Program-made: the position numbers and the translations under genes
Shown here: one piece after another, positions 27,352 to 34,956 of the stretch
How positions within the stretch are numbered: position 1 is the first letter of the stretch
Layout of the letters: every line of letters starts with the position of its first letter
Source of the DNA: Sphingomonas sp.
GTDB taxonomy: Bacteria > Pseudomonadota > Alphaproteobacteria > Sphingomonadales > Sphingomonadaceae
Assembly: GCF_017304635.1 (NCBI RefSeq)
Contig: NZ_JAFKMA010000002.1
Location: 62,001-126,000 of the forward strand
Direction: 5' to 3'
DNA: 64,000 nt
The notes under the pieces: generated by a model
Seen by the model: only the letters and a program-made list of their open reading frames with translations
Told to the model about the DNA's origin: nothing
Databases searched by the model: none

Positions 27352-28062
27352 TCACTGCCGGTCGCCCGCCCCGCATTGTACCGGCCCGCCCGCCGGCGCC
27401 TTCGTCACGCATTTCGGCGAGCCGCCGACGACGATCCGCCCGAGCCCGGTGGTGGTGACGTTGGCGGTGTAGCGCGCGCTCACCTGCGTCTCTCCCGGCC
27501 CGTCGAGCCGCACGGTCAGGTCACCGACGACGAGCGGCATCGCGGCGATCACCCCGCTGCCGTTGGTCAGCAGCCGCGCGCTCGCCGCCTTGCCGCCCAA
27601 CGTCGCGGTGCCCGCGCCGATCAGCGTCACGATCAGCTGGTCGGCGTCGATCGCACTCGCCGCGACCGAGCCGTTGCCGGTCACCGTGAAATCGACACGC
27701 TGGCCGCGCACCTGCCCCGCGATCGCCAGCTTGCCGCCGCCGATCACGCTGGCGCCGTGAAGGTCGGGCACGGTCAGCGTCACGATCGGCGCCGGGCCCG
27801 GGGTCCGGCCCTGCTCGCCCCAGCCATCGACGGCGCGGCGGACGACGAGGGTCGTTCCCTGCACCTGCACGTCGAGCGCGGCGAGCGACCGCGTATCGCC
27901 CGATGCGCTCGCCTTGGCGCTGTTGCCGCCGACCACGACGCGCACCTCGAACGGGCCGTCGACGCGGACGCGGTCGAAATTGGTGACGACGAACGAGCGG
28001 TCGGCCGCCACAGCGGGGGCGGCGAGGGCGAGCAGGGGGAGAAAGGCGAGGGCGCGGTTCAT
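27352..28062 (-). CDS. DUF2807 (head GIN domain) exported protein, paralogue 1
   Basis: 236 residues. Signal peptide MNRALAFLPLLALAAPAVAA, then a right-handed beta-solenoid of short repeats (TGNGSVAAS, LIGAGTATLGG, TNGSGVIAA, DGPGETQVSA), the signature of the DUF2807 head GIN domain. Two Cys near the end (PKC and VQC) match the positions in the two neighbours. Envelope or surface location; no tested function for the family in this group. Least similar of the three tandem paralogues and separated from them by 301 bp of repeat-bearing DNA. Confidence 0.75.
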   Translation of the reverse strand: MNRALAFLPLLALAAPAVAADRSFVVTNFDRVRVDGPFEVRVVVGGNSAKASASGDTRSLAALDVQVQGTTLVVRRAVDGWGEQGRTPGPAPIVTLTVPDLHGASVIGGGKLAIAGQVRGQRVDFTVTGNGSVAASAIDADQLIVTLIGAGTATLGGKAASARLLTNGSGVIAAMPLVVGDLTVRLDGPGETQVSARYTANVTTTGLGRIVVGGSPKCVTKAPAGGPVQCGAGDRQ

Positions 28063-28217
28063 GGACCGCAGCATCGCATGTTCGCGGGGTTAGGCAAGGG
28101 GAAGCACCGGATCGATGCAGCCGTACAGGGCCGGGGTGACGGGGTATTGGCGGGACGATGACCGTCGAACGTCGATCCGGCTTGAGCGCGTTCCAGCCCG
28201 TAAATCCACGCCGACCT

Positions 28218-28312
28218 GGCGAAGGCCGGGGTCCAGTCGGGGGGCTTGAGTAACGACGCACAACGTACATCACGATCGCTCGCCGTCTGGCCCCCGGCCT
28301 TCGCCGGGGTGG
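28218..28312. repeat. degenerate paired palindromes in the DUF2807 1/2 gap
   Basis: The 301-bp gap 28063-28363 holds no gene. GGCGAAGGCCGGGGTCCAG (28218-28236) and a complementary CTGGCCCCCGGCCTTCGCC region (28286-28312) form a decayed member of the GTCATCCCGGC-type family; a further half copy (GCCGGGGTGACG) is near 28130. Confidence 0.6.
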
Positions 28313-28363
28313 AAAGCCGACAGCGATCGGTGAACTCGAACGACAATCAGATAGGACGATTCC

Positions 28364-29071
28364 TCAGCTACAGCTGATGTCGCCCGATCCCATCTTGCTC
28401 GTCGTGCACTTGGCGCCGCCGGTCAGCGTCACGTCGCCCGATCCCATCACATTCACCTTGGCCGGGCCGGCAACGATCGCGGTCACCCCGCCGGAGCCCA
28501 TGACGTCGACCTTCGCTTCGCCGAACTTCAGCTTTGCCGCGTCGATATCGCCCGAACCGGTGATCGACATCGTCCCCGTCCGCGCGGTCCCGGCGGCGGT
28601 GATGCTGCCCGATCCGGTGAGGCCGAACGCGGCGTGCTGGACGGTGATCGAGCCGACCGTCAGGTCGCCCGACCCCGTGCCCTCGGCATCGAAACCGTCG
28701 CCCTCGACATGGTCGATCGCCATGTCGCCAGAGCCGGTCAGGCGCGCGGCGGTGATCCGCGGCATGGTGATGAAGACCTTCGCGCCACGATCGCCGCCCC
28801 AGCTCCAGCCGAGGCCCGACTTGCGTCGCACCGTCAGCGTGTCGCCGTTGCGGGCGATCTCCAGCCGGTCGAGCACTTTCGGATCGCCCTCGGCCCGGAT
28901 CGAGAAGCCCGATCCGACGCGGACGTCGACATCGTCGGGGCCGCTCGATTCGACCGCGCTGAACCCGTCGACCGCGAAGGTGCGCGCGCCGCCCGTGCCG
29001 CTGCTCCTGGCGTCGCTGCCGTTGGAACAGGCGGCGAGCGAGGCGAGGGCGATCAGGGCAAGCGCGCGCAT
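28364..29071 (-). CDS. DUF2807 (head GIN domain) lipoprotein, paralogue 2
   Basis: 235 residues. Lipobox LAAC at residues 12-15 (MRALALIALASLAAC) marks a lipoprotein. The body is a beta-solenoid with strongly regular TGSGD, MGSGG and GTGSGD turns roughly every 20 residues, and it ends in KCTTSKMGSGDISCS with the shared Cys pair. The start is 26 bp after the stop of paralogue 3; a palindrome straddles that junction. Function unknown; adhesion is suggested in Bacteroidetes but not shown here. Confidence 0.78.
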   Translation of the reverse strand: MRALALIALASLAACSNGSDARSSGTGGARTFAVDGFSAVESSGPDDVDVRVGSGFSIRAEGDPKVLDRLEIARNGDTLTVRRKSGLGWSWGGDRGAKVFITMPRITAARLTGSGDMAIDHVEGDGFDAEGTGSGDLTVGSITVQHAAFGLTGSGSITAAGTARTGTMSITGSGDIDAAKLKFGEAKVDVMGSGGVTAIVAGPAKVNVMGSGDVTLTGGAKCTTSKMGSGDISCS

Positions 29072-29090
29072 GGCAGTTCCTTCCGAAGCG

Positions 29091-29110
29091 TGTGTTGCTA
29101 CGATAACACA
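29091..29110. promoter_or_regulatory. TGTGTT-N8-AACACA palindrome at the paralogue 3/2 junction
   Basis: Perfect 6-bp arms around 8 bases, covering the stop of paralogue 3 and ending 20 bp before the ATG of paralogue 2. It could be an operator giving the second gene its own control, or an RNA hairpin between the two cistrons. No regulator assigned. Confidence 0.35.
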
Positions 29111-29868
29111 CGCAAGGGCCGCGTCAACCCCTCGCCTGCGCAGCGGACCTGCGCCTTGCCCAGCCGGCTGACGCGGCATTGCGCGCGCGGGCCCAGGTCG
29201 ACCGTGCCGCTGCCGACCACCGACACGTCGGCCGGTCCGTCGACGGTGGCGCGGATGCCGCCCGAGCCGGCGCTCGACACGCTGGCTTGCGCGGCGCGGA
29301 GCCCGGCCGCTTGCAGATTGCCGGAACCGCCCAGGCTGACCTTGAGGCTGCGCGCCGAACCCTGCACGGCGACGTTGCCCGACCCGCCGATCGAGATTTC
29401 CGCGCGATCGACCTGCAACGTGCCCAGCGCGATCGTGCCCGATCCGCCGAGCGCGGCGTCGAACGCGCCGCCGGTGACGCGGTCGACCGTCATCCGCCCC
29501 GACCCGCCGAGCGCGACCCCGGTCAGGCGCGGCAGCGTGACGACGAAGCGGACCTGGCGTTCGAGCTGGCGGTCGCTGTCGCGATCGCGGAAGCGGCGGG
29601 CGATGTTGAGCGAGCCGCGTTCGCTGGTGACGCGCAAATTGGCGAAGGCGGCGGCGGGGCCGGTCGCAAGGACCGAGAAGGCCGGCCCGACCCGCACCTC
29701 GATTCCGCCGGCGAGGCCGAAACCGATGCGATCGAAACCGGCGGCGCGATAGGCGGTCGCGTCGCCCTGACGCTCGCCCGGCAGGCCGGGGCCGCGGTCG
29801 TCGGAGTCGCCAGCGGCGATCGCCGCGGTCGCGAGCAGGGGCAGAGCGAGGAGGGGTAACAGGCGCAT
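29098..29868 (-). CDS. DUF2807 (head GIN domain) exported protein, paralogue 3
   Basis: 256 residues. Signal peptide MRLLPLLALPLLATAAIAAG, an Asp-rich mature start, then beta-solenoid repeats (LGGSGRMTV, LGGSGTIAL, IGGSGNVAV, LGGSGNLQA, AGSGGIRA, VGSGTVDL) and the Cys pair in AQCRVSRLGKAQVRC. First gene of the 3-2 pair; two 16-bp direct repeats lie 46-83 bp upstream and are its likely control sites. Confidence 0.78.
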   Translation of the reverse strand: MRLLPLLALPLLATAAIAAGDSDDRGPGLPGERQGDATAYRAAGFDRIGFGLAGGIEVRVGPAFSVLATGPAAAFANLRVTSERGSLNIARRFRDRDSDRQLERQVRFVVTLPRLTGVALGGSGRMTVDRVTGGAFDAALGGSGTIALGTLQVDRAEISIGGSGNVAVQGSARSLKVSLGGSGNLQAAGLRAAQASVSSAGSGGIRATVDGPADVSVVGSGTVDLGPRAQCRVSRLGKAQVRCAGEGLTRPLRVLS

Positions 29869-29913
29869 CGTTGGTCTCCCGGAGCGTGGTGATGCCGCGA
29901 TCCTAATAGCGAT

Positions 29914-29951
29914 GATTACGCCTGTAAACAAAAATGATTACGAGTGTAAAC
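29914..29951. promoter_or_regulatory. two direct 16-bp operator-like repeats upstream of paralogue 3
   Basis: GATTACGCCTGTAAAC (29914-29929) and GATTACGAGTGTAAAC (29936-29951) begin 22 bp apart, about two helical turns, on an AT-rich island. Each holds TTACGnnTGTAA, one base off the TTACAnnTGTAA palindrome bound by BlaI/MecI-type repressors. No such regulator is in the window, so the binding protein is unknown. Confidence 0.6.
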
Positions 29952-29978
29952 GCGCGCCTTCTGGCCGAGCTCGATACC

Positions 29979-30058
29979 GTCATTGCGAGCGTAGCGAAGC
30001 AATCCGGCGTCCCGCGCGATGCGCTGGGTTGCCGCGTCGCGTCGCTCCTCGCAATGAC
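29979..30058. repeat. paired GTCATTGCGAGC palindromes
   Basis: GTCATTGCGAGCGTAGCGAA and on (29979-30005) and a complementary arm ending GCTCCTCGCAATGAC (30058). This is a widespread bacterial intergenic repeat type. With the direct repeats and the carD terminator it accounts for most of the 337-bp gap 29869-30205. Confidence 0.75.
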
Positions 30059-30081
30059 GAGGTGGGCGTGCCGGGCAAACG

Positions 30082-30110
30082 AAAAGGGCGGCCCCGCGGG
30101 ACCGCCCCTT
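30082..30110 (-). terminator. intrinsic terminator of carD
   Basis: On the minus strand AAGGGGCGGTCCC pairs with GGGGCCGCCCTTT and runs into TTTT. It lies about 95 bp past the carD stop. Confidence 0.7.
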
Positions 30111-30205
30111 GATGCCAAGCGGTCAGACGGTGGCGCTGCGCGCCGCCGCTGCCCGGCTTGGCGACTCCTCGAATTGCTGACGCAATCCGAGGGACGCCTG
30201 GCGCG

Positions 30206-30739
30206 TTACGCCGGCACCTTGTCCTTGTTCCAGATCGCCGCGGCCTTGCGCAGGATGTCGAGGATCTTCTCCAGCGCGCCCTTCTCGTCGGTCTCTTCCA
30301 TCGCGCCGAGTTCGCGGGCGAGGCGGCTGGCCGCCGCTTCGAAGATCTGGCGTTCGGAATAGCTCTGCTCGGGCTGGTCCTCGGCGCGGAACAGGTCGCG
30401 GACCACTTCGGCGATCGACACCAGGTCGCCCGAATTGATCTTCGCTTCATATTCCTGCGCGCGGCGCGACCACATGGTGCGCTTGACCTTGGGCTTGCCC
30501 TTCAGCGTCTCCATCGCTTCCTTCATCGTCTTGTCGGACGACAATTTGCGCATGCCGACGCTTTCGGCCTTGTTGGTCGGCACGCGGAGCGTCATGCGCT
30601 CCTTCTCGAAGCGCAGCACGTAGAGTTCGAGCTGCATCCCCGCGATTTCCTGTTTCAGCAGCTCGACGACACGGCCGACACCGTGCTTGGGGTAAACGAC
30701 ATAATCGCCGACATCGAAGGACAGCGCCTTGGCAGCCAT
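30206..30739 (-). CDS. CarD/CdnL-family RNA polymerase-binding regulator
   Basis: 177 residues. The N-terminal Tudor-like RNAP-interacting domain (about 1-70) begins FDVGDYVVYPKHGVGRVVEL; the helical C-terminal domain contains TMWSRRAQEYEAKINSGDL and ARELGAMEETDEKGALEKIL. CarD/CdnL binds the beta subunit at promoters and stabilises open complexes, especially for rRNA and housekeeping genes. Good match in length and both domains to alphaproteobacterial CdnL. Upstream is a 506-bp gap containing repeats. Confidence 0.93.
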   Translation of the reverse strand: MAAKALSFDVGDYVVYPKHGVGRVVELLKQEIAGMQLELYVLRFEKERMTLRVPTNKAESVGMRKLSSDKTMKEAMETLKGKPKVKRTMWSRRAQEYEAKINSGDLVSIAEVVRDLFRAEDQPEQSYSERQIFEAAASRLARELGAMEETDEKGALEKILDILRKAAAIWNKDKVPA

Positions 30740-30896
30740 GTACGTGCAACCTTTCTTGATATTGGCCCGCAGTCCCGGCTACCTGGGAGGCGCCGGCGGG
30801 GCATGGTCAGATGGGTGTGTCTCCACCGAGAGAATCGGACTCTCGTCCTGACCTATTTAACACCTTCGTAATAAAATTACCAGCCGGATCGAGGCG

Positions 30897-30999
30897 AATA
30901 GCGCACGCTATTCGGCGGCGCGCGATCCGGCGCGCGATCCGGCGCGGCCGGAGGGTCGCGCCAGCGAATCCTTCCGACGGCGGCTTTGCCGCCGTCGCG
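30897..30999. repeat. composite palindromic repeat, copy 3 (reverse orientation)
   Basis: On the minus strand: GCGGCAAAGCCGC, CGTCGGAAGGA, TTCGCTGGCGCGA, CCGGCCGCG and finally AATAGC-N4-GCTATT (30897-30912). The block order equals that of copy 2. It lies in the fdxA-carD gap. Confidence 0.7.
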
Positions 31000-31028
31000 T
31001 GTTAAACAAGGGGGGCTACTCAGCCCGT

Positions 31029-31101
31029 ATTCCCGCGAAAGCGGGAATCCAAGATTTCCCGCGACGCCGCTTGTGGCTCTGGGCTCCCGCTTGCGCGGGA
31101 A
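31029..31101. repeat. paired TTCCCGCG palindromes
   Basis: ATTCCCGCGAAAGCGGGAAT at 31029-31049 is a hairpin, and a second one (CTCCCGCTTGCGCGGGA) ends at 31101. Together with the two composite repeats this is all that is seen in the gene-free stretch 30740-31245; the carD promoter must lie at its left end. Confidence 0.65.
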
Positions 31102-31142
31102 AACTTGCAGTGTTGGAGGGTAACGCCTGCGAAGGATGCGCC

Positions 31143-31237
31143 AGCGGCAAAGCCGCTGTCGTCGGCCGGATCGCGCGATGCGCGTCCGCCGGCCGGGCTC
31201 GCCCGCGAGACGCCGATTAGCTCATGCTAATCGTCTC
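31143..31237. repeat. composite palindromic repeat, copy 4
   Basis: AGCGGCAAAGCCGCT, GTCGTCGGCCGGA, TCGCGCGATGCGCG, CGGCCGGGC, then GAGACGCC-GATTAGC-TCAT-GCTAATC-GTCTC, a strong hairpin 9 bp from the fdxA stop. The most complete copy. Confidence 0.78.
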
Positions 31238-31245
31238 GGTCGAGC

Positions 31246-31587
31246 TCAGTCGCCTTGCCCCGGCTCAGCCGAAAAATACTTGTCATACTTCCCCTCTTCG
31301 CCCTTGTGCTCGTCGGCATCGGCGGGGGTCTGGTCGTTCTTGCGCGTCACGTTGGGCCATTGCGCGCTGAACGTGTTGTTGAGCTCGAGCCACTTTTCCA
31401 GCCCGCTTTCGGTGTCGGGCAGGATCGCCTCGGCCGGGCATTCGGGCTCGCACACGCCGCAATCGATGCACTCGCTGGGGTTGATGACGAGCATGTTCTC
31501 GCCCTCGTAGAAGCAATCGACCGGACACACCTCGACGCAGTCCATATACTTGCAGCGGATGCAGGCATCGGTGACGACGTAGGTCAT
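31246..31587 (-). CDS. fdxA: seven-iron ferredoxin FdxA
   Basis: 113 residues, typical of FdxA with its 30-residue C-terminal extension. The N-terminal half carries the [3Fe-4S] and [4Fe-4S] cluster ligands: Cys9, Cys12, Cys17, Cys21 in the first motif and Cys40, Cys43, Cys46, Cys50 in the second ([12 protein letters not shown]). A low-potential electron carrier in the cytosol; its partners are not encoded nearby. Confidence 0.95.
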   Translation of the reverse strand: MTYVVTDACIRCKYMDCVEVCPVDCFYEGENMLVINPSECIDCGVCEPECPAEAILPDTESGLEKWLELNNTFSAQWPNVTRKNDQTPADADEHKGEEGKYDKYFSAEPGQGD

Positions 31588-31762
31588 GGCGGGTTCCCCG
31601 TGTTCGAAACGTTCTCGCCGGCTAGCTATGCCCCCGCCCGACTCGCGTCAATCGATCCGCGCTTGATGCGAGACGTTCTTAGTTTGCGGCGGCACTGGCC
31701 AGCATCGTGGAAACAGCGCCCCGCGCTGTTTCGGTCATGCCAGGGGCATGACAGACCCAGTA

Positions 31763-31817
31763 CTCCCCCACCCGGCCGCCCATTTCAGGATACCTTGTGG
31801 GCGGCCGGGTGGGGGAG
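31763..31817. repeat. long inverted repeat family, copy 3
   Basis: Perfect 20-nt inner arms (31763-31782 and 31798-31817) with the conserved CAGGATACC loop. The outer part of the left arm has decayed; the right arm keeps CGGGCCGGTGCC. The stop codon of the S4 gene (31785) lies in its loop, so the last residues of that protein are encoded by the element. Confidence 0.82.
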
Positions 31818-32087
31818 CGGGCCGGTGCCGTCCCCGACCGTGAGCTCGGCATAGCAAGTAGCGGCCTCGCTCGGCGGCCCGCGACGGACGGGTAGCGCGT
31901 CGATACGCAACGTGCGGATGTTGCCGCGGTGCGTCGCGAGGGTCAGGATGTTGCCGACCCGCACCGGCGCCGCCGCGCGATCGACCGGGCGGCCGTCGAT
32001 GCGCAGATGCCCCTGCGCCGCCATGGCTTGCGCGAAGCTGCGCGTCTTCACGATCCGCGCGAACCACAGGAACTTGTCGAGGCGCAT
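31785..32087 (-). CDS. S4-domain RNA-binding protein, HslR-like
   Basis: 100 residues. The S4 fold begins MRLDKFLWFARIVKTRS and continues with HLRIDGRPVDRAAAPVRVGN, as in heat-shock protein 15 (HslR), which rescues stalled 50S subunits. The C-terminus (GPLPHPAAHKVS) is specified by inverted repeat copy 3 and is probably not ancestral. The start lies 13 bp from inverted repeat copy 4 and no Shine-Dalgarno is visible. It follows the helicase gene on the same strand. Confidence 0.85.
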   Translation of the reverse strand: MRLDKFLWFARIVKTRSFAQAMAAQGHLRIDGRPVDRAAAPVRVGNILTLATHRGNIRTLRIDALPVRRGPPSEAATCYAELTVGDGTGPLPHPAAHKVS

Positions 32088-32099
32088 CGTCTGTTCGGC

Positions 32100-32178
32100 G
32101 GCACCAGCCCGCTCCCCCACCCGACCTCCCATGTCAGGATACCGTGTGGGAGGTCGGGTGGGGGAGCGGGCTGGTGCC
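32100..32178. repeat. long inverted repeat family, copy 4
   Basis: Perfect 32-nt arms (32100-32131 and 32147-32178) around a 15-nt loop with CAGGATACC. It occupies almost all of the 104 bp between the helicase stop and the S4 start. The best preserved copy. Confidence 0.88.
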
Positions 32179-32191
32179 GTTCCGACGAATC

Positions 32192-34828
32192 CTATCCCCC
32201 GGCATTCAACATCCCGGCAAGAACGGCGAAAGCATTGTCCTTCGGCGGGGCGGTGGGCTTCGCGTTGGGCGTCATGCCTGCCCAGGTCCAGCGCGGGCGT
32301 CCCTCCGCATCGGGCCGCGCGGTGCGGAACCCGAGCTGCGCCATCAGCCGCGCAAGCGTGTCCGGGGTCAGCCCGATCGAGGTTGCAAGCGCGGGGTCGA
32401 GCACGAACGGCGCGCGACCGTGCTTCGCGACCCTGGCGCGGGCGTCGTGCGCGGCGCGGGCGATCCGCTCGACCAGATCGACCCGCACCGCCTGCTGGCC
32501 GAGCGGGCGGAAGCCATGGTCGAGCTCGGCACCGGGGGCGTTGCGCGGCAGGACGGTGGCGCCCTCACGTGGCGCCGCATCGAGCCGCATCAACTGACGT
32601 CGCAACGCCGCCGGCGCCGGCTTGAGCAGGGCCGGGGCGAACACGTCGAGCGTGCCGATCGTCACGCCCATCGCCGCCAGCCGCTTGCGCGCCGGCGAGT
32701 CGAGCGCCTCGACCTGCGCGCCCATCGCACGACGGGGGAGGAGGCCGCCGGCTTGTAGCAAGGCGCCCGCCACCGCGCGCAACGGGCCGCCGGCCGCGGC
32801 ATCGCGCAGGCAGGCGTCGAGCTTGGTCAGGACCGACAGATGACGGGCGAGCTGAGTCGCGAGCCATGCCTCGAGCCGTGCCTGCACCGGCTTGCGCACC
32901 GCCGGGTCGAGCGCCGCGGTCGCGCGGTCGAGCACGACGCGCGGCTGGGCGAGGGTAGGGCCGGGGGCGAGCGTCGCAACGGGGTAATCGCGCCACACGA
33001 TCCCCGGACCCTCAACCCCACCCCGGCGGATGCCGGGGTCCAGTTGGGAAGGCTTGGCGGAGGCGCGATGCCCCTCATTACCGTCATCGATCCTGGGCCC
33101 AGGCCTTCGCCGGGGTGGGGCGTTCGATGGGGCATCGGCTCGGGCATCCGGCTCGGCCAGGGTAAGGTCGCCATCCCTCGTCCCCGCCAGTTCCCCCGCC
33201 CGTCGCGCCAATTCCGTACCGAGCCGCTTCTCCGCCGCCGCCAGCAACAGCCTTCGGTCCCCCGCCCGCGCATCCGCCGCCACGGTGAAGGTGAACCCCG
33301 CCAGCGTCCCGATCGGGTGATCCTCGACCAGCACTTCGCCCTGCTCGCCGATCACGACCGGCAACGCGCCGGCATCCTTGCCGATCTGGCGCATCAGCAC
33401 CGTGGTGCGCTTGTCGACGAAACGCTGGGTCAGCGCGGCGTGGAGCGCGTCGGACAGCCGTTCCTCGACCGCGCCGGCGCGCGCCGCCCAGTGCGCCGGG
33501 TCGGCCAGCCAGTCGCTGCGGTGCGCGATATAGGCCCAGGTGCGGATCGCCGCGATCCGCCCCGCGATCGTCTCGACGTCGCCGGTCACGTCGTCGAGCC
33601 GGGCGACCTCGCTCGCGAACCACGGCCCGGGGATGTGGCCGTCGCCCTCGCTCAGGTGGCGGAACACGCGCGCGACCAGCCGCGTGTGCGGGTCGGCGCC
33701 GAGCTTGCGGAAATCGGGCACGCCGCACGCCGCCCACAACCGCGCGACCATGCCGGGCGAGCGGACGCGGTCGCGCACCCAATCCTCCTCCGCCAGACGC
33801 TTGAGCACGCCGAGATCGACCGCGAGCGGGGCAGCGCGCAGGGCGGGGTGGTCGGGTCGCCGTTCCAGGCTGGCGATCAGCGCGTCGATCAAGCCGAGAT
33901 CGGGCTCGCCCTCGCGCCAGTAGAGGTGCTCGATCGGCGGGAAGCGGTGATCCGCGATCGCGAACACCTCTTCCGGGGTAAAGGCGCCGGGCCCGTCCTC
34001 GCTCAGCGCGCCGAACGTGCCATCGCGCTGGTGCCGTCCGGCGCGGCCGGCGATCTGCGCCATCTCGGCGACGGTCAGCCGCCGCTGGCGCTTGCCGTCG
34101 AATTTCGACAGGCTGGCGAAGGCGACGTGGCTCACGTCCATGTTGAGGCCCATGCCGATCGCGTCGGTCGCGACGAGGTAATCGACCTCGCCCGCCTGGA
34201 ACATCGCGACCTGGGCGTTGCGGGTGCGCGGGCTCAGCGCGCCCATCACCACCGCCGCCCCGCCGCGCAGCCGCCGCAGCATCTCGGCGACGGCATAGAC
34301 TTCCTCCGCGCTGAACGCGACGATCGCCGATCGCTTGGGCAGCCGCGACAGCTTCTTCGCGCCGGCATAGCTGAGGGTCGAGAAACGCGGGCGGCCGACG
34401 ATCTCCGCCTCCGGCACCAGCGCGCGGATCATCGGGCGCAGCGTCTCCGACCCCAGGATCATCGTCTCGTCGCGACCCCGCGCGCGCAACAGCCGGTCGG
34501 TGAAGACGTGCCCGCGCTCCGGATCGGCGCCCAACTGCGCTTCGTCCAGCGCGACGAATCCCACCTCTCGATCGGTCGGCATCGACTCGGCGGTGCACAG
34601 GAACCAGCGCGCAGCGGGCGGGACGATGCGTTCCTCGCCGGTGATGAGCGCGACCCGGTCCTTGCCCTTCAGTGCGACGACGCGATCGTACACCTCCCGC
34701 GCCAGCAGGCGCAGCGGAAAGCCGATCATCCCGCTGGCATGGCCGCACATCCGCTCGATCGCGAGGTGCGTCTTGCCGGTGTTGGTGGGGCCGAGCACCG
34801 CAGTGACCGGCCGATCGTACGCGTTCAT
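32192..34828 (-). CDS. SUV3-like ATP-dependent RNA/DNA helicase
   Basis: 878-residue superfamily 2 helicase of the mitochondrial SUV3 type. Walker A GPTNTGKT at about 11-18, the DEAQ box (VALDEAQLGAD), then motif V/VI regions ATDAIGMGLNMDV and QIAGRAGRHQRDGTFG, and a long C-terminal half specific to alphaproteobacteria. In mitochondria the homologue works with an RNase in RNA turnover. Residues about 566-608 (containing SQLDPGIRRGG) are encoded by a palindromic repeat and look inserted. The ATG at 34828 gives MNAYDRPVTAVLGPT; another Met five codons upstream is possible. Confidence 0.88.
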   Translation of the reverse strand: MNAYDRPVTAVLGPTNTGKTHLAIERMCGHASGMIGFPLRLLAREVYDRVVALKGKDRVALITGEERIVPPAARWFLCTAESMPTDREVGFVALDEAQLGADPERGHVFTDRLLRARGRDETMILGSETLRPMIRALVPEAEIVGRPRFSTLSYAGAKKLSRLPKRSAIVAFSAEEVYAVAEMLRRLRGGAAVVMGALSPRTRNAQVAMFQAGEVDYLVATDAIGMGLNMDVSHVAFASLSKFDGKRQRRLTVAEMAQIAGRAGRHQRDGTFGALSEDGPGAFTPEEVFAIADHRFPPIEHLYWREGEPDLGLIDALIASLERRPDHPALRAAPLAVDLGVLKRLAEEDWVRDRVRSPGMVARLWAACGVPDFRKLGADPHTRLVARVFRHLSEGDGHIPGPWFASEVARLDDVTGDVETIAGRIAAIRTWAYIAHRSDWLADPAHWAARAGAVEERLSDALHAALTQRFVDKRTTVLMRQIGKDAGALPVVIGEQGEVLVEDHPIGTLAGFTFTVAADARAGDRRLLLAAAEKRLGTELARRAGELAGTRDGDLTLAEPDARADAPSNAPPRRRPGPRIDDGNEGHRASAKPSQLDPGIRRGGVEGPGIVWRDYPVATLAPGPTLAQPRVVLDRATAALDPAVRKPVQARLEAWLATQLARHLSVLTKLDACLRDAAAGGPLRAVAGALLQAGGLLPRRAMGAQVEALDSPARKRLAAMGVTIGTLDVFAPALLKPAPAALRRQLMRLDAAPREGATVLPRNAPGAELDHGFRPLGQQAVRVDLVERIARAAHDARARVAKHGRAPFVLDPALATSIGLTPDTLARLMAQLGFRTARPDAEGRPRWTWAGMTPNAKPTAPPKDNAFAVLAGMLNAGG
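33018..33120. repeat. paired palindromes inside the helicase coding region
   Basis: CCACCCCGGCGGATGCCGGG and on (33018-33043) and a complementary arm at 33091-33120 (containing GGCCTTCGCCGGGGTGG) form the same arrangement as the intergenic pairs at 27198 and 53061. The reading frame passes through without a stop. Confidence 0.78.
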
Positions 34829-34956
34829 GACTGCCGCCAACATCGGACGCGGGGGCGCCGAGCACAAGTTTTTCCGTGCTGATACAAGACAGACGGTGCC
34901 GCGACATCGCATCCGCTCTGGTCATTCGCGGGATTTTGCTGCACCGGACTATCCGC

